NCBI GenBank assembly: GCA_035294265.1
Contig: DATGLK010000059.1
Span: 1-33,485, forward strand
DNA: 33,485 nucleotides
Source of the DNA: Candidatus Binataceae bacterium
Lineage (GTDB): Bacteria > Desulfobacterota > Binatia > Binatales > Binataceae
Direction of reading: 5' to 3'
The notes under the pieces were generated by a model, which was given only the letters and a program-made list of their open reading frames with translations, ran no database searches and was not told the DNA's origin. Position numbers and translations under genes: made by a program. Numbering within the stretch: the first letter of the stretch is position 1; every line of letters starts with the position of its first letter. Below are positions 1 to 7,904 of the stretch, piece by piece.

Positions 1-1776
1 GGCCGCTGTCCAGCGAACCTGCGGCAATTCGAGCAAAGCGAGATGGGCTCGCGCCAGAGCCGGGTTGGCCATCATTAGGCTGCGGGCCGCGGCGGGCTGG
101 CGTGGCCCACGTGTCGATTCGAGGTTCGGAGGCGGGTTGGCAGTCAGGCTCAGCACCGTCATGCCCACCATCACCGCGGCGACTAGCCCGGGAACCCAGC
201 GTTGCGAATTGGGACGATGGATAACCGGACGGCGCCAGGAGGCGCGCGCGATCCGCAACGCCAAACCCAGCTCGATTGCCAGGATTATGGCATTGGCCGG
301 GATTTGCAGGCCAAAATCGACCCATTCCTGTAAAGCGGCGGCGATGCCTCCGGCCACCAGCGCGGCGAACAGCGGGGCGAAGCTGCGCACGGGCTGGGCG
401 GGACGCAAAAGGCGGCATAGCCGCCACAACCACCAGCAGCCCAGGCCCAGTCCAATCAAGCCTCCATCGCATAGCCATTCGAGGTAGTCGTTATGTGCCT
501 CGTGGGCGGCAAGCAGGGGGCGTGGTGGGTATTGGAAGTGGAGAAAAATTTCCCGCCAACCGCCCAAGCCCACCCCGAACAGCGGATAGGCACGCCACAG
601 CGCCAAGCTGGCTCGCCAGACCTGCAAGCGCTCCTCCATCGCAGCGCCGAAACTATACGGTGCCATCCGCTGGCTGGCCACACCCCAGGCCCCGCCGCTG
701 GACATCAGCAGTAGGGACAATGAGGCAGCGGCGGCTAGGGCCGAGGCTGCGATGGCCCATCGCCAACTAGGCGAGAAACGATCCAAGAACAGTTGGAAGA
801 AGACCACGCTTGCGAAAATTGCGGCAACCCAACTGCTCCGGCTCAGGGTCAGGACTAGCGCCAAGACCATTACCAAGGCGCCGAGAGCAAAGAGCGGGCG
901 GATGCGGCCCGCAAGCCGCTCGCTTACTAGTAGGCGGGGAGCGCTGAGACCCGCGAGCAGGAGCGGTAGCAGCATGACCAGAAAAGTGCCGAAATGGTCG
1001 GGGTCGACAAACGGTCCCCGGGCCCGCCGCAGTGCCAAGTTGGGACCAGTCCAATCACGGGGAACCAGCATCCATAGGATGCGCCCGTTCCAGGTCAACT
1101 CCTCGATGATACCAACTATTGCATAGGCACAGCCGATCGCGCACAGGGCCAACACACATCGCGAGACGAAGTGCCGGCTAGCAACCGCCTCGTCTCCGCC
1201 AGCGCCGCAAGGATAGTAGGCGACGATTAGTAGAAGCATGCTGTATCCGAGTAATTTCAGCAGCGCGGCGCCGGCGAATTGGGGCGCCAGCGCGAGCGGC
1301 CGCCAAATCCGTTCCGCGGCCGCCGCGGACCCCACCAACTGGGGGTAGGGCGGCGCGCTCGGCCATCCCGGCAGGGTTGTTCGATACAGCCGATAAGTAT
1401 GCGGACTAAGCAGAGCCAGCAGCCATGGTGGCAACGGCAGGCAGGTAAAGGCCACTAGCACCAGCACCGCGCTCATGGGAGCAAGCAGATAGCGCAGCGC
1501 TTTTGAACGGGCATCGGAACGCCCTGGATCCGCGCTCAGCTTTATCATCCATAGCGTGCTCAGGATGAAACAGCAGGCCTCGGCCCAACAGTAGATTGCG
1601 GCATGGGTGGCGCCCAAAACCAGAGGTACCAGGGCCGCCAGTCCGATCACTCCACCCAGCAGCGCGCGATCGATCCTGCCTGCCCATGGATGGATCGCCA
1701 AGCCTGGCCGCGGCCCATTCCATGACTTATCCGAGGGGACAAGAGAAGAGATGCGACGTTTGGGGACCGAGCTCAT
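1..1776 (-). CDS. O-antigen ligase / Wzy-like polysaccharide polymerase, 3' end outside window
   Basis: The minus strand is open without a stop from an ATG at 1776 to the left edge (592 codons), so the C-terminus is missing. The protein is very hydrophobic, with about ten predicted membrane segments. It carries two hallmarks of the Wzy_C/O-antigen ligase family: LTLSRSSW near residue 313 (conserved Arg after a membrane helix) and HEAHNDYLEWLCDGGLIGLG near residues 420-440, the typical large-loop motif. Family members join or polymerise lipid-linked glycans on the periplasmic side of the inner membrane. It lies 71 bp downstream of the co-polymerase/kinase gene on the same strand and is probably the last visible gene of the export operon. 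In-frame GTG codons exist a few residues upstream, and no strong ribosome binding site decides the start. Ligase and polymerase cannot be told apart from sequence alone. Confidence 0.85.
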   Translation of the reverse strand, partial: MSSVPKRRISSLVPSDKSWNGPRPGLAIHPWAGRIDRALLGGVIGLAALVPLVLGATHAAIYCWAEACCFILSTLWMIKLSADPGRSDARSKALRYLLAPMSAVLVLVAFTCLPLPPWLLALLSPHTYRLYRTTLPGWPSAPPYPQLVGSAAAAERIWRPLALAPQFAGAALLKLLGYSMLLLIVAYYPCGAGGDEAVASRHFVSRCVLALCAIGCAYAIVGIIEELTWNGRILWMLVPRDWTGPNLALRRARGPFVDPDHFGTFLVMLLPLLLAGLSAPRLLVSERLAGRIRPLFALGALVMVLALVLTLSRSSWVAAIFASVVFFQLFLDRFSPSWRWAIAASALAAAASLSLLLMSSGGAWGVASQRMAPYSFGAAMEERLQVWRASLALWRAYPLFGVGLGGWREIFLHFQYPPRPLLAAHEAHNDYLEWLCDGGLIGLGLGCWWLWRLCRLLRPAQPVRSFAPLFAALVAGGIAAALQEWVDFGLQIPANAIILAIELGLALRIARASWRRPVIHRPNSQRWVPGLVAAVMVGMTVLSLTANPPPNLESTRGPRQPAAARSLMMANPALARAHLALLELPQVRWTAA

Positions 1777-1847
1777 GGTATGCACGCCATCGCCGTTATC
1801 GATCCGATGGACGATGGCCACACGGCCTGAGCGCGCCGGGTGGCGTC

Positions 1848-4370
1848 TCAGTAATCGTTGGAATAGTCGGAGTGGTAATAGTGATCGTAATAAGAGTAAG
1901 CGTGGATCTGTTGCAGGTTGACTTTGTTCAACACCGTGCCCAAAACGTGCGCGCGTGCGTACTCAAGTCTGCTGCAAGCGGTCTTTACCACCTGCTTGGG
2001 CGTGCGCTGCTGATCTACGACCACGATTACACCGTCCATGATGGTGGAAAGTACGATGGAATCGCTCACCGGCATAATCGGGGGCGAGTCCACGACGATA
2101 TAGTCGAAGTGCTGTTCTAGAAAGTTGAGCGTCTCCAGCATCTTGGGCGAACCCAGCAGTTCCGAGGGATTTGGCGGCAGGCTGCCGCTGGAGAGCAGAT
2201 AGAGAAAATCCACCGGCTCTGGCGTGCCGGTTTCAGGGTGGCCATTGTTGCCATGAAGCGCCGCTTGCGCCCGTTCCTGGGCAAGACGACGGCGGATATC
2301 CGCCAGCCATGAGTCGGTCTCCACCGCGTTCTCGCTCTGAGTGACAGGCTCGGACATGGAGCGGGATGGGGGCGCGGCTTTGCGCGCTGCCGGTACCGCG
2401 CGCAGGACGTCAAGCACGCCGACTTGCCCGGTTAGTACCTCGGTCAAGCCCGCTTCATTGGACATCCGCAAAACCTCGTGAGCGCGCGGATGGCGCAAAT
2501 CGGCGTCAATTATCAGGACCCGCACGCCGAGCTGGGAAAAAATGATGCCGGCGTTGATCGCCGTTACCGTCTTGCCCTCGGCCGGAGTGGCGCTGGTGAA
2601 GAGCAGACTTCTGGGCGGCTGGCCGGCGCGCGAGAGCAGGATGCGCGTGCGCAAGACCCGATAGGCTTCGGTGGCGCGCGAGAAGTTGCCGGTGGATAAT
2701 ACCAGTTCACCCGAGACCTGCTCGGGTTCCTCGGGTGGCTCTAGATAGCGGCTGGAGTATCCTCCGCGGCTGCTGACCTGACTGAAGTTGGGTACCGTGA
2801 CCAAACTGGGTAGGCGCAAATATCGCTCGACCTCTTCGCCGTCCTTAAGCGTGTTGTCCAGGTAGTCGAGCAGAAAGGCCAGCGCGACGCCGCCGCTGAG
2901 CCCCAGAACGACGCTCAATAAAATGGTTTGGCGAACTTTGGGCGCCGAGGGCGTGCGTGGGACTTCGGCCTGATCGACGATCGATACGTTGGAGGCCTGC
3001 GAGCCCTCGGAGACTCCCAGGTCCTTGATTCGTTGCAAGACCGCGTCGTAAAGCTGGCGGTTGGTTTCCACCTCGCGCTGCAAAATCGAATACTGCGCGG
3101 CGGCGTCGTTGAGCTTCAGCGCCATGCTGCGTTCATTGTCGAGCTCGGCCTGTAGCTTGTTGACGTTGTCCTGGGCCTGCTGATACTCGGCCTCCAGACC
3201 GCTAATGACCACGCCTATCTGTTGGGACAGGGTGCGACGAGCCTGGGCGAGTTTGGCCGCCAACTCCGCCAGCGGCGGAAAATCAGGTTTGAACTGCTGG
3301 GCCATCCCCGCATATTCGGTTTGCAGATGAGTGATCTGCTCTTGCAATTGCATGATCGCGGGGTCTTTCACCACCTGGGGCAGAGAATCGTAGGAATGGC
3401 GATGGATCAGGTCGGCGCTGGCTTGCAGGGCCAGCAGATGGACTTGAGCCTGGGTCAGGTCGTGACTGAGCTCAGCCAGCCGATCCAGCACGATGGCGTT
3501 CTTTCCGTCCACCGACATCAGCCCAGGTACGATCCCGTTTTGGCGGCGAAAATCATTGAGTGCCTGTTCTGAGCGCTCCAACTTCTCCTTCAGATCGACC
3601 AGCCGCTGCTGTAAGAAACGCTGCGCCGCCACGTTGGTCTGATTCTGCAGCTCGATCCCCTCGCGAATATAGGCCTGGGCGTGGGCATTGGCGATCTCCG
3701 CCGCCACCACCGGATCGCTGTAAGTGTAGGAGATCTGCACTAGGCTCGTATCGGCCACCGGCGAGATGGTTAGGCCACCCAGGTAGGCATCGATCATAGC
3801 CGAGGGAACGCCCGGTGACGCTGATACGGTGGAAAGCGGGGCGGGGGGCGATGCCAACTTGGTGGCGGGATGCATTCCCAGGATCTGCTTTACGCGCTGG
3901 TAGAGCATGGCGTGAATTCGCATCCACCAACTCGGTTGGGCTCGGCCCTGAGCATGAGCAAAAACCGCTTGCAGGTTTTCGCTTTGAATCACGCTGGCCG
4001 CTAACGAGCGGCTTCGCAAGACGCTGTATTGAGTCTTGTAAAAATTGTCATAAAGCTCTTCCGCGGCATCGGAATCAGCCAAGTCGCCGCGGAAGGCCAT
4101 CGTGTCGGGCGCGCGCGGCTTGATCAGCACGGTGGAGGAGGCGGTATAGACCCGCGGCGTCATGCTGACCCGCAGTCCGCTGAGGGTTACCACCCCCACC
4201 GTGATGGCGGCGATCATGATCAGATGGCGCAAGACCGGGCGCAGGGTGGCGCGTAAATCGAACTCCCGTTGGGGCAGTTCGATATAGCCCATCATGGGCT
4301 CCGCGGTCGCCGGCACCATAACCTCACGGTGCGAGGATTTGGAAGATGGATTCAAGCTCGCTCTCATCAC
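1848..4370 (-). CDS. Wzz/BY-kinase fusion: polysaccharide co-polymerase with tyrosine autokinase (Wzc type)
   Basis: 840 residues, the usual size of inner-membrane PCP-2a proteins. Order: N-terminal Wzz domain with membrane helix at about 49-66; long coiled-coil-rich periplasmic region; GNVR-like stretch and second helix (ILLSVVLGLSGGVALAFLLDY); then a cytoplasmic CpsD/CapB-type kinase. The kinase shows Walker A (TPAEGKT, near 597), Walker A' (VLIIDADLRHP, near 622) and Walker B (YIVVDSPPI, near 760). The last 17 residues contain seven tyrosines, the usual autophosphorylation cluster. About 60 extra residues, rich in polar and Pro residues, lie between Walker A' and Walker B. Such proteins set chain length and drive export with the Wza channel through cycles of tyrosine phosphorylation. 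The GTG start at 4370 overlaps the TAG of the upstream gene by one base. An ATG directly follows at 4367, so translation is probably coupled. Confidence 0.93.
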   Translation of the reverse strand: MMRASLNPSSKSSHREVMVPATAEPMMGYIELPQREFDLRATLRPVLRHLIMIAAITVGVVTLSGLRVSMTPRVYTASSTVLIKPRAPDTMAFRGDLADSDAAEELYDNFYKTQYSVLRSRSLAASVIQSENLQAVFAHAQGRAQPSWWMRIHAMLYQRVKQILGMHPATKLASPPAPLSTVSASPGVPSAMIDAYLGGLTISPVADTSLVQISYTYSDPVVAAEIANAHAQAYIREGIELQNQTNVAAQRFLQQRLVDLKEKLERSEQALNDFRRQNGIVPGLMSVDGKNAIVLDRLAELSHDLTQAQVHLLALQASADLIHRHSYDSLPQVVKDPAIMQLQEQITHLQTEYAGMAQQFKPDFPPLAELAAKLAQARRTLSQQIGVVISGLEAEYQQAQDNVNKLQAELDNERSMALKLNDAAAQYSILQREVETNRQLYDAVLQRIKDLGVSEGSQASNVSIVDQAEVPRTPSAPKVRQTILLSVVLGLSGGVALAFLLDYLDNTLKDGEEVERYLRLPSLVTVPNFSQVSSRGGYSSRYLEPPEEPEQVSGELVLSTGNFSRATEAYRVLRTRILLSRAGQPPRSLLFTSATPAEGKTVTAINAGIIFSQLGVRVLIIDADLRHPRAHEVLRMSNEAGLTEVLTGQVGVLDVLRAVPAARKAAPPSRSMSEPVTQSENAVETDSWLADIRRRLAQERAQAALHGNNGHPETGTPEPVDFLYLLSSGSLPPNPSELLGSPKMLETLNFLEQHFDYIVVDSPPIMPVSDSIVLSTIMDGVIVVVDQQRTPKQVVKTACSRLEYARAHVLGTVLNKVNLQQIHAYSYYDHYYHSDYSNDY

Positions 4371-5527
4371 TAGGGCGTAGGAATCGCCACCCCGTAGCCC
4401 AGCCTCGATACCACGTTATAGACCACATAGGGTCCAATTTTCACATTGGAATATGGCACCGAGATTACGTCGTTGGCGAGCACCGCAGGGTCCTTCTCCT
4501 GCCCCGCACGGACTTTGTACAAGTTGACCGGGATGACCAAGCGGCGGCCATCCTTGAGGCTGCGATAAAGATGGACGTTGGCTTCGTTGGCCGCGAACAT
4601 CGGTCCGCCAGAGGCCCCGATTGCGCCCATTACGGTCATGCCGGAGACCACCTTGATATGGCCCGGGCTGACTACCCAACCGGTGACCGAGACTTCGCCT
4701 CCGCCCGGCACCAAAATTACGTCGCCCGGGCGCACTGGCAGGTTGAGATAGTTTTCGCTTCCGCCCAGATTGACGCTGCCCACCGGAATCATGATCGGAT
4801 CGTCGCCGGCTAGAAAAGGCAGCGGCAGATTACGCTTGCCGGTAACCTTGCTCACGTCGGAGAGCGCTGCTAGCGATAGCCTGTTTAGCGCCGAGGGAAT
4901 CAGGATGATTTGATCGGCGGCTTCGGCGGTGCGCCCGCCGGCGCGCGAGAGCATGTCCAGGATGGTATCGGTGGGGCCGGCCACGGTGATCAGGCCAGGA
5001 TAGCGCACCGCTCCCTCCACCGCCGCCTGGCGGCTGCGGTACTCCTTGACGAACACGTCGACTTGAGGGTTGTACATGTAGCGCTGGAGCTTCTTCATTA
5101 ACTCCTGGCGCACCTGTGATTCGGTCAATCCGCCCACCTGTACCACCCCGATCAGAGGCAAGGCGATGGTGTTATCGCCCTCGACCCGAAAGGAGCGGTC
5201 TTTGAGTTCATCGACGGTCGGTACCGATACCTGCAAGATGTCGCCAGGGCCGATAGGAAATTCCGAGGACAGGTTGGAAGTCCGCTCTTTCCACAGGGCG
5301 AACAGGCGGGTCAGATCCTGATCCGCCCCTTTGGGTACCGAAACGTCCAGCGTGGTGCTCGGGCCGGCCGCGGTCGTGGCGTCGGTTGGCTGCGCCGTTG
5401 CAGGCGCGGGTGTTGGCGGGGCCACCGAGGCGCATCCGCTTAGCAGCCCGATCAGCAAAGCCGTCGCGACTGGATGCTTGTGCAAACCGACGCGCATGGA
5501 TCTTCTGATGTCGGGGTTAGGACTCAT
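4370..5527 (-). CDS. Outer-membrane polysaccharide export lipoprotein (Wza/OPX family)
   Basis: 385 residues. A basic N-terminus and hydrophobic stretch lead to the lipobox LLSGC (Cys32), so the mature protein is a lipoprotein. A Pro/Ala/Thr-rich linker follows. The Poly_export domain then begins around residues 88-95 (FPIGPGDILQVSV), with the typical DVFVKEYRSRQAAVEGAVRYPG stretch leading into SLBB domains (AVEGAVRYPGLITV and VSVTGWVVSPGHIKVV). OPX proteins form the outer-membrane channel through which capsule or exopolysaccharide leaves the cell, docking on the Wzc-type protein encoded immediately downstream with a one-base overlap. A second in-frame ATG at residue 11 is a possible alternative start that would still keep the signal sequence. 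Confidence 0.93.
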   Translation of the reverse strand: MSPNPDIRRSMRVGLHKHPVATALLIGLLSGCASVAPPTPAPATAQPTDATTAAGPSTTLDVSVPKGADQDLTRLFALWKERTSNLSSEFPIGPGDILQVSVPTVDELKDRSFRVEGDNTIALPLIGVVQVGGLTESQVRQELMKKLQRYMYNPQVDVFVKEYRSRQAAVEGAVRYPGLITVAGPTDTILDMLSRAGGRTAEAADQIILIPSALNRLSLAALSDVSKVTGKRNLPLPFLAGDDPIMIPVGSVNLGGSENYLNLPVRPGDVILVPGGGEVSVTGWVVSPGHIKVVSGMTVMGAIGASGGPMFAANEANVHLYRSLKDGRRLVIPVNLYKVRAGQEKDPAVLANDVISVPYSNVKIGPYVVYNVVSRLGYGVAIPTP

Positions 5528-5557
5528 TGACTTCCAATGGTTGGCAGGGGCGAATAA

Positions 5558-6142
5558 TCAGGATGATGGCGATGACGGCTTGGGCGGCGCGGGCGGCGCC
5601 GGCGCAACGCTACCGGCGATCGCCGGCAAGGCTCCGCTGTTCACTGAAGGATTAGGGTTGACGGTCTGGGCCACGCTGTTAGCCGCGCTGCCGGCGGTAT
5701 TGCCGACTTGGGTCAGCCCGGCCCCATAAGGCAGCGGTTCGCCCGCCAGCCCGGCCTCGACTTCCGGCTGATTGACCAACCCCGCTTGCTGGGTTGCCAG
5801 CGCCGTGCCGTTGGCGCCCACTACCCAATTGATAGTCTGTCCAGCGCCCTGCAATTGGGCCTCGACTTCCGAACCACCCGCGGCGGCCGGCCCGCTACCC
5901 GTGACCCCGGCCAATTTGACGGTGTAATCTCCGGGCGGCAGATTGGTGACCGAATAGGTGCCATCGGCCTGCGTGATGCCAGTTGCCACTACCTTGCCGC
6001 TGGCATTGAGCACTACCACCTGGGCGTGGACAACCGGCTGCCCGTTGACCGTGGTCACGGAGCCTACCACGTCGGCCGCCAATGCTCCCGTGGTTTGCAC
6101 TAGCAATATCGCCGCCGCCAATAAAATTCCTGTTCTCGCCAT
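5558..6142 (-). CDS. Secreted protein with carboxypeptidase-regulatory-like (Ig-like) domain
   Basis: 194 residues from the ATG at 6142. I prefer this start because it gives a clean signal peptide: a short basic N-terminus, the hydrophobic stretch ILLAAAILLVQ, and a likely cleavage after ALA at about residue 23. A longer in-frame reading upstream (to 6292) is Arg-rich and looks non-coding. Residues about 24-85 form a CarboxypepD_reg-type beta-sandwich (GSVTTVNGQPVVHAQVVV ... DGTYSVTNLPPGDYTVKL). The remainder is low-complexity Ala/Gly/Asn-rich and ends in a Pro/Ser tail. It is the first gene of the polysaccharide export operon, 30 bp from the export lipoprotein gene. The context suggests a periplasmic or surface accessory role in polysaccharide export, but no specific function can be assigned. 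Confidence 0.8.
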   Translation of the reverse strand: MARTGILLAAAILLVQTTGALAADVVGSVTTVNGQPVVHAQVVVLNASGKVVATGITQADGTYSVTNLPPGDYTVKLAGVTGSGPAAAGGSEVEAQLQGAGQTINWVVGANGTALATQQAGLVNQPEVEAGLAGEPLPYGAGLTQVGNTAGSAANSVAQTVNPNPSVNSGALPAIAGSVAPAPPAPPKPSSPSS

Positions 6143-6566
6143 GCTTTTTCGCGCTAGCGCTTTCGTCCCGGGGTTTTGCCGCGGCGGCACGCCAGGGGAA
6201 CGGCAAAGAAGCGTCCGCCCTCCCGCTGTTCGGGCGCGCTTTTTCCTGGCCCCTCTCCATCGCAACAAACGCTTACAGGCCGTTCCTCCCAACTTAACTA
6301 GTGGATCGATTTAAGTAAACACTTACGCTTGCCCCGTCGAGCAGTCAAGGGATGGTTTGGGCGGGGTTTGGGATAAGCAAGTTTTGCTGCGGCCCAATAC
6401 ACCCATGTTGGCATTTTACTGCAATGTTTTGACGAAGATCCAGCTCCAGTCCAGGGTGAGTTTTGTTCCTAAAAAAATGTCTTGGAGCAACAAAACGAAC
6501 TCCTCGTTTTGGGGTAGGATCTTCCGGCCAACGTCCAGGATTGGCCGCCGCAAAAACGCTTTAGAA
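6143..6566. other. 424-bp gene-free region upstream of the export operon
   Basis: This region lies between the start of the leftward export operon and the stop of the leftward nucleotidyltransferase gene. It is less GC-rich than its surroundings. Open frames here are short, Arg-rich and without motifs, so I take them as non-coding. It should hold the promoter of the export operon. The only structured element I see is the inverted repeat at 6312-6325, listed separately. No convincing terminator for the nucleotidyltransferase gene is visible. Confidence 0.6.
6312..6325. promoter_or_regulatory. Inverted repeat TAAGT-N4-ACTTA, possible operator
   Basis: A perfect 5-bp inverted repeat with a four-base spacer (TAAGTAAACACTTA) sits about 170 bp upstream of the first gene of the export operon, in an AT-richer patch. 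The size and symmetry are compatible with a small dimeric regulator site. It could also be chance, since a 5-bp arm is short. No matching second copy was found near other genes. Confidence 0.25.
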
Positions 6567-7757
6567 TTAATTGGGCGTCGAGTTCAGTCCGATCGCCCGC
6601 CAAGCTATCCGCAGCGGATGGATCAGGTAATACAGCGCGAACAGAGCCGGCGGCAGCGGCAGTGCCGCCCAATCCAGCATCGTGGGTGCAAACAAACGAG
6701 CCAGGCAGAAGCGAGCGCGGTGGTGGTCCAGCAAGCGCAGTGGGGTAAGAAAATCTGCGCGCAAGCCGCCCCGCGGGGGGGCGCCGCTTAGGAGCATGCG
6801 CTCGATTCGGCGCACATTGAGGCTCACCGCGGCGTCGGCAGCGGCCAGATTCAACGGCGATTGCGGTACCGCGGCATTGAGCAGGCGGGCGCTGAGCGCC
6901 AGGCCCACCAGCAACATCCGGCCGCATCCCAGGTGTTGCGCGCGGGCGGTCAAGTCCTCCCAATCAAGCGGATGGGCCCCGATCATCCGAGCCAGGTCGG
7001 AGAGCCAGTCCAAGCGCGGCCAGCCGTGGCGGGCGGAATGCACGCACAGCATCAGGACGCAGTCGGCGGGGGCCATCGCTGGCACTTGCCGCTCCCCGAT
7101 TGGCAGCGGGCGGGCACGCGCCAGCAGATCGTCCGCGCTCGGCACGTAATCGAAATAGGGCGGATTGAGATGCCAGTGGAGATCGATCACCGCCTCGTTG
7201 CGCGGCGAGACAAAGGCCTCCTCGTAATGGAGCAGAAAGCGGCTGAATTGTTTCTGGGGCAAACCCAAGGCTGAGCGGTAACCCGCTGCTCGCAAGGCAC
7301 TCAAAGCGCGAATGTGCTGAGTGGGCCGCACCAGCAGGTCGAGGTCGTCGAATTCGCGCAGCCCGATATCGCCGTAGGCGGCTTGTGCCAATACCGGCCC
7401 CTTGAAGGGCAACGCCGCTACGCCCGCCGCCTCCAGCACCGCCACGGTCTGAAGCAGGCTTTGAGTCATCACCAGGTTGCGCAGGCGTAGCAACCGCGCG
7501 GCGTTGGCCAGGCGAGCGCGAATCGAGGCGGGCACCAGCCCCGACGAGATCGACCGAAGCCCTTGTTGCAGCAAGGGCAGGACCCGATGCGAGGCACACA
7601 ACGCGATCAGCGGCTCCCACAGCTTCTGCTCCTGCGCTTGACGGGCGATCCGTTCGAAGTCCGAGCTTGTAGCCACCACCCGAACCGCGTCCAGCATCAG
7701 TCGTGCCACCGGGGATGCGCTGGCGGAGTACTCTTCGGCGAGCTGCTTGGCGCTCAC
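6567..7757 (-). CDS. Nucleotidyltransferase family protein (NTP_transf_5 type) beside the lasso-peptide genes
   Basis: 396 residues with a GTG start at 7757. The family signature is present: PFKGPVLAQAAYGD at about 117-130 followed by LREFDDLDLLVRP at about 133-145. The paired aspartates D137, D138 and D140 match the metal-binding DxD of nucleotidyltransferases. HWHLNP and the C-terminal helical region also fit the uncharacterised NTP_transf_5 family. Proteins of this family recur in gene clusters with asparagine-synthetase-like cyclases, PqqD-like proteins and HPr-kinase-like proteins, including kinase-type lasso-peptide clusters such as paeninodin. Here it is divergent from exactly such a set, with 147 bp between the two starts. 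The transferred nucleotide and the acceptor are unknown; modification of the peptide product is an inference from context. Confidence 0.85.
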   Translation of the reverse strand: MSAKQLAEEYSASASPVARLMLDAVRVVATSSDFERIARQAQEQKLWEPLIALCASHRVLPLLQQGLRSISSGLVPASIRARLANAARLLRLRNLVMTQSLLQTVAVLEAAGVAALPFKGPVLAQAAYGDIGLREFDDLDLLVRPTQHIRALSALRAAGYRSALGLPQKQFSRFLLHYEEAFVSPRNEAVIDLHWHLNPPYFDYVPSADDLLARARPLPIGERQVPAMAPADCVLMLCVHSARHGWPRLDWLSDLARMIGAHPLDWEDLTARAQHLGCGRMLLVGLALSARLLNAAVPQSPLNLAAADAAVSLNVRRIERMLLSGAPPRGGLRADFLTPLRLLDHHRARFCLARLFAPTMLDWAALPLPPALFALYYLIHPLRIAWRAIGLNSTPN

Positions 7758-7789
7758 CCCTCGTTCACCCTAGCCACTTTCACGCTGGA

Positions 7790-7795
7790 ATTATA
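7790..7795 (-). promoter_or_regulatory. Possible -10 element (TATAAT) for the nucleotidyltransferase gene
   Basis: The minus strand reads TATAAT here, 33 bp before the GTG start of the leftward gene, inside the 147-bp divergent intergenic region. No good -35 match lies 16-19 bp further upstream, so the assignment rests on the hexamer alone. Confidence 0.25.
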
Positions 7796-7904
7796 ACCCT
7801 GGCCCCGCCAGCTCGGCGACCAACGCCCAAGATGGGCTCCGCCGCTTGCCCCGAGGTCTGGGCTGAGTGACATTAGCCCGGCGCGCAAGGAGAGCCAGCC
7901 TGGG

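Noticed and set aside
65-1126. Rightward open frames of 60-174 codons across the left edge
   Set aside because: They are Arg/Pro-rich frames opposite the long leftward O-antigen-ligase-like gene, which has clear family motifs.
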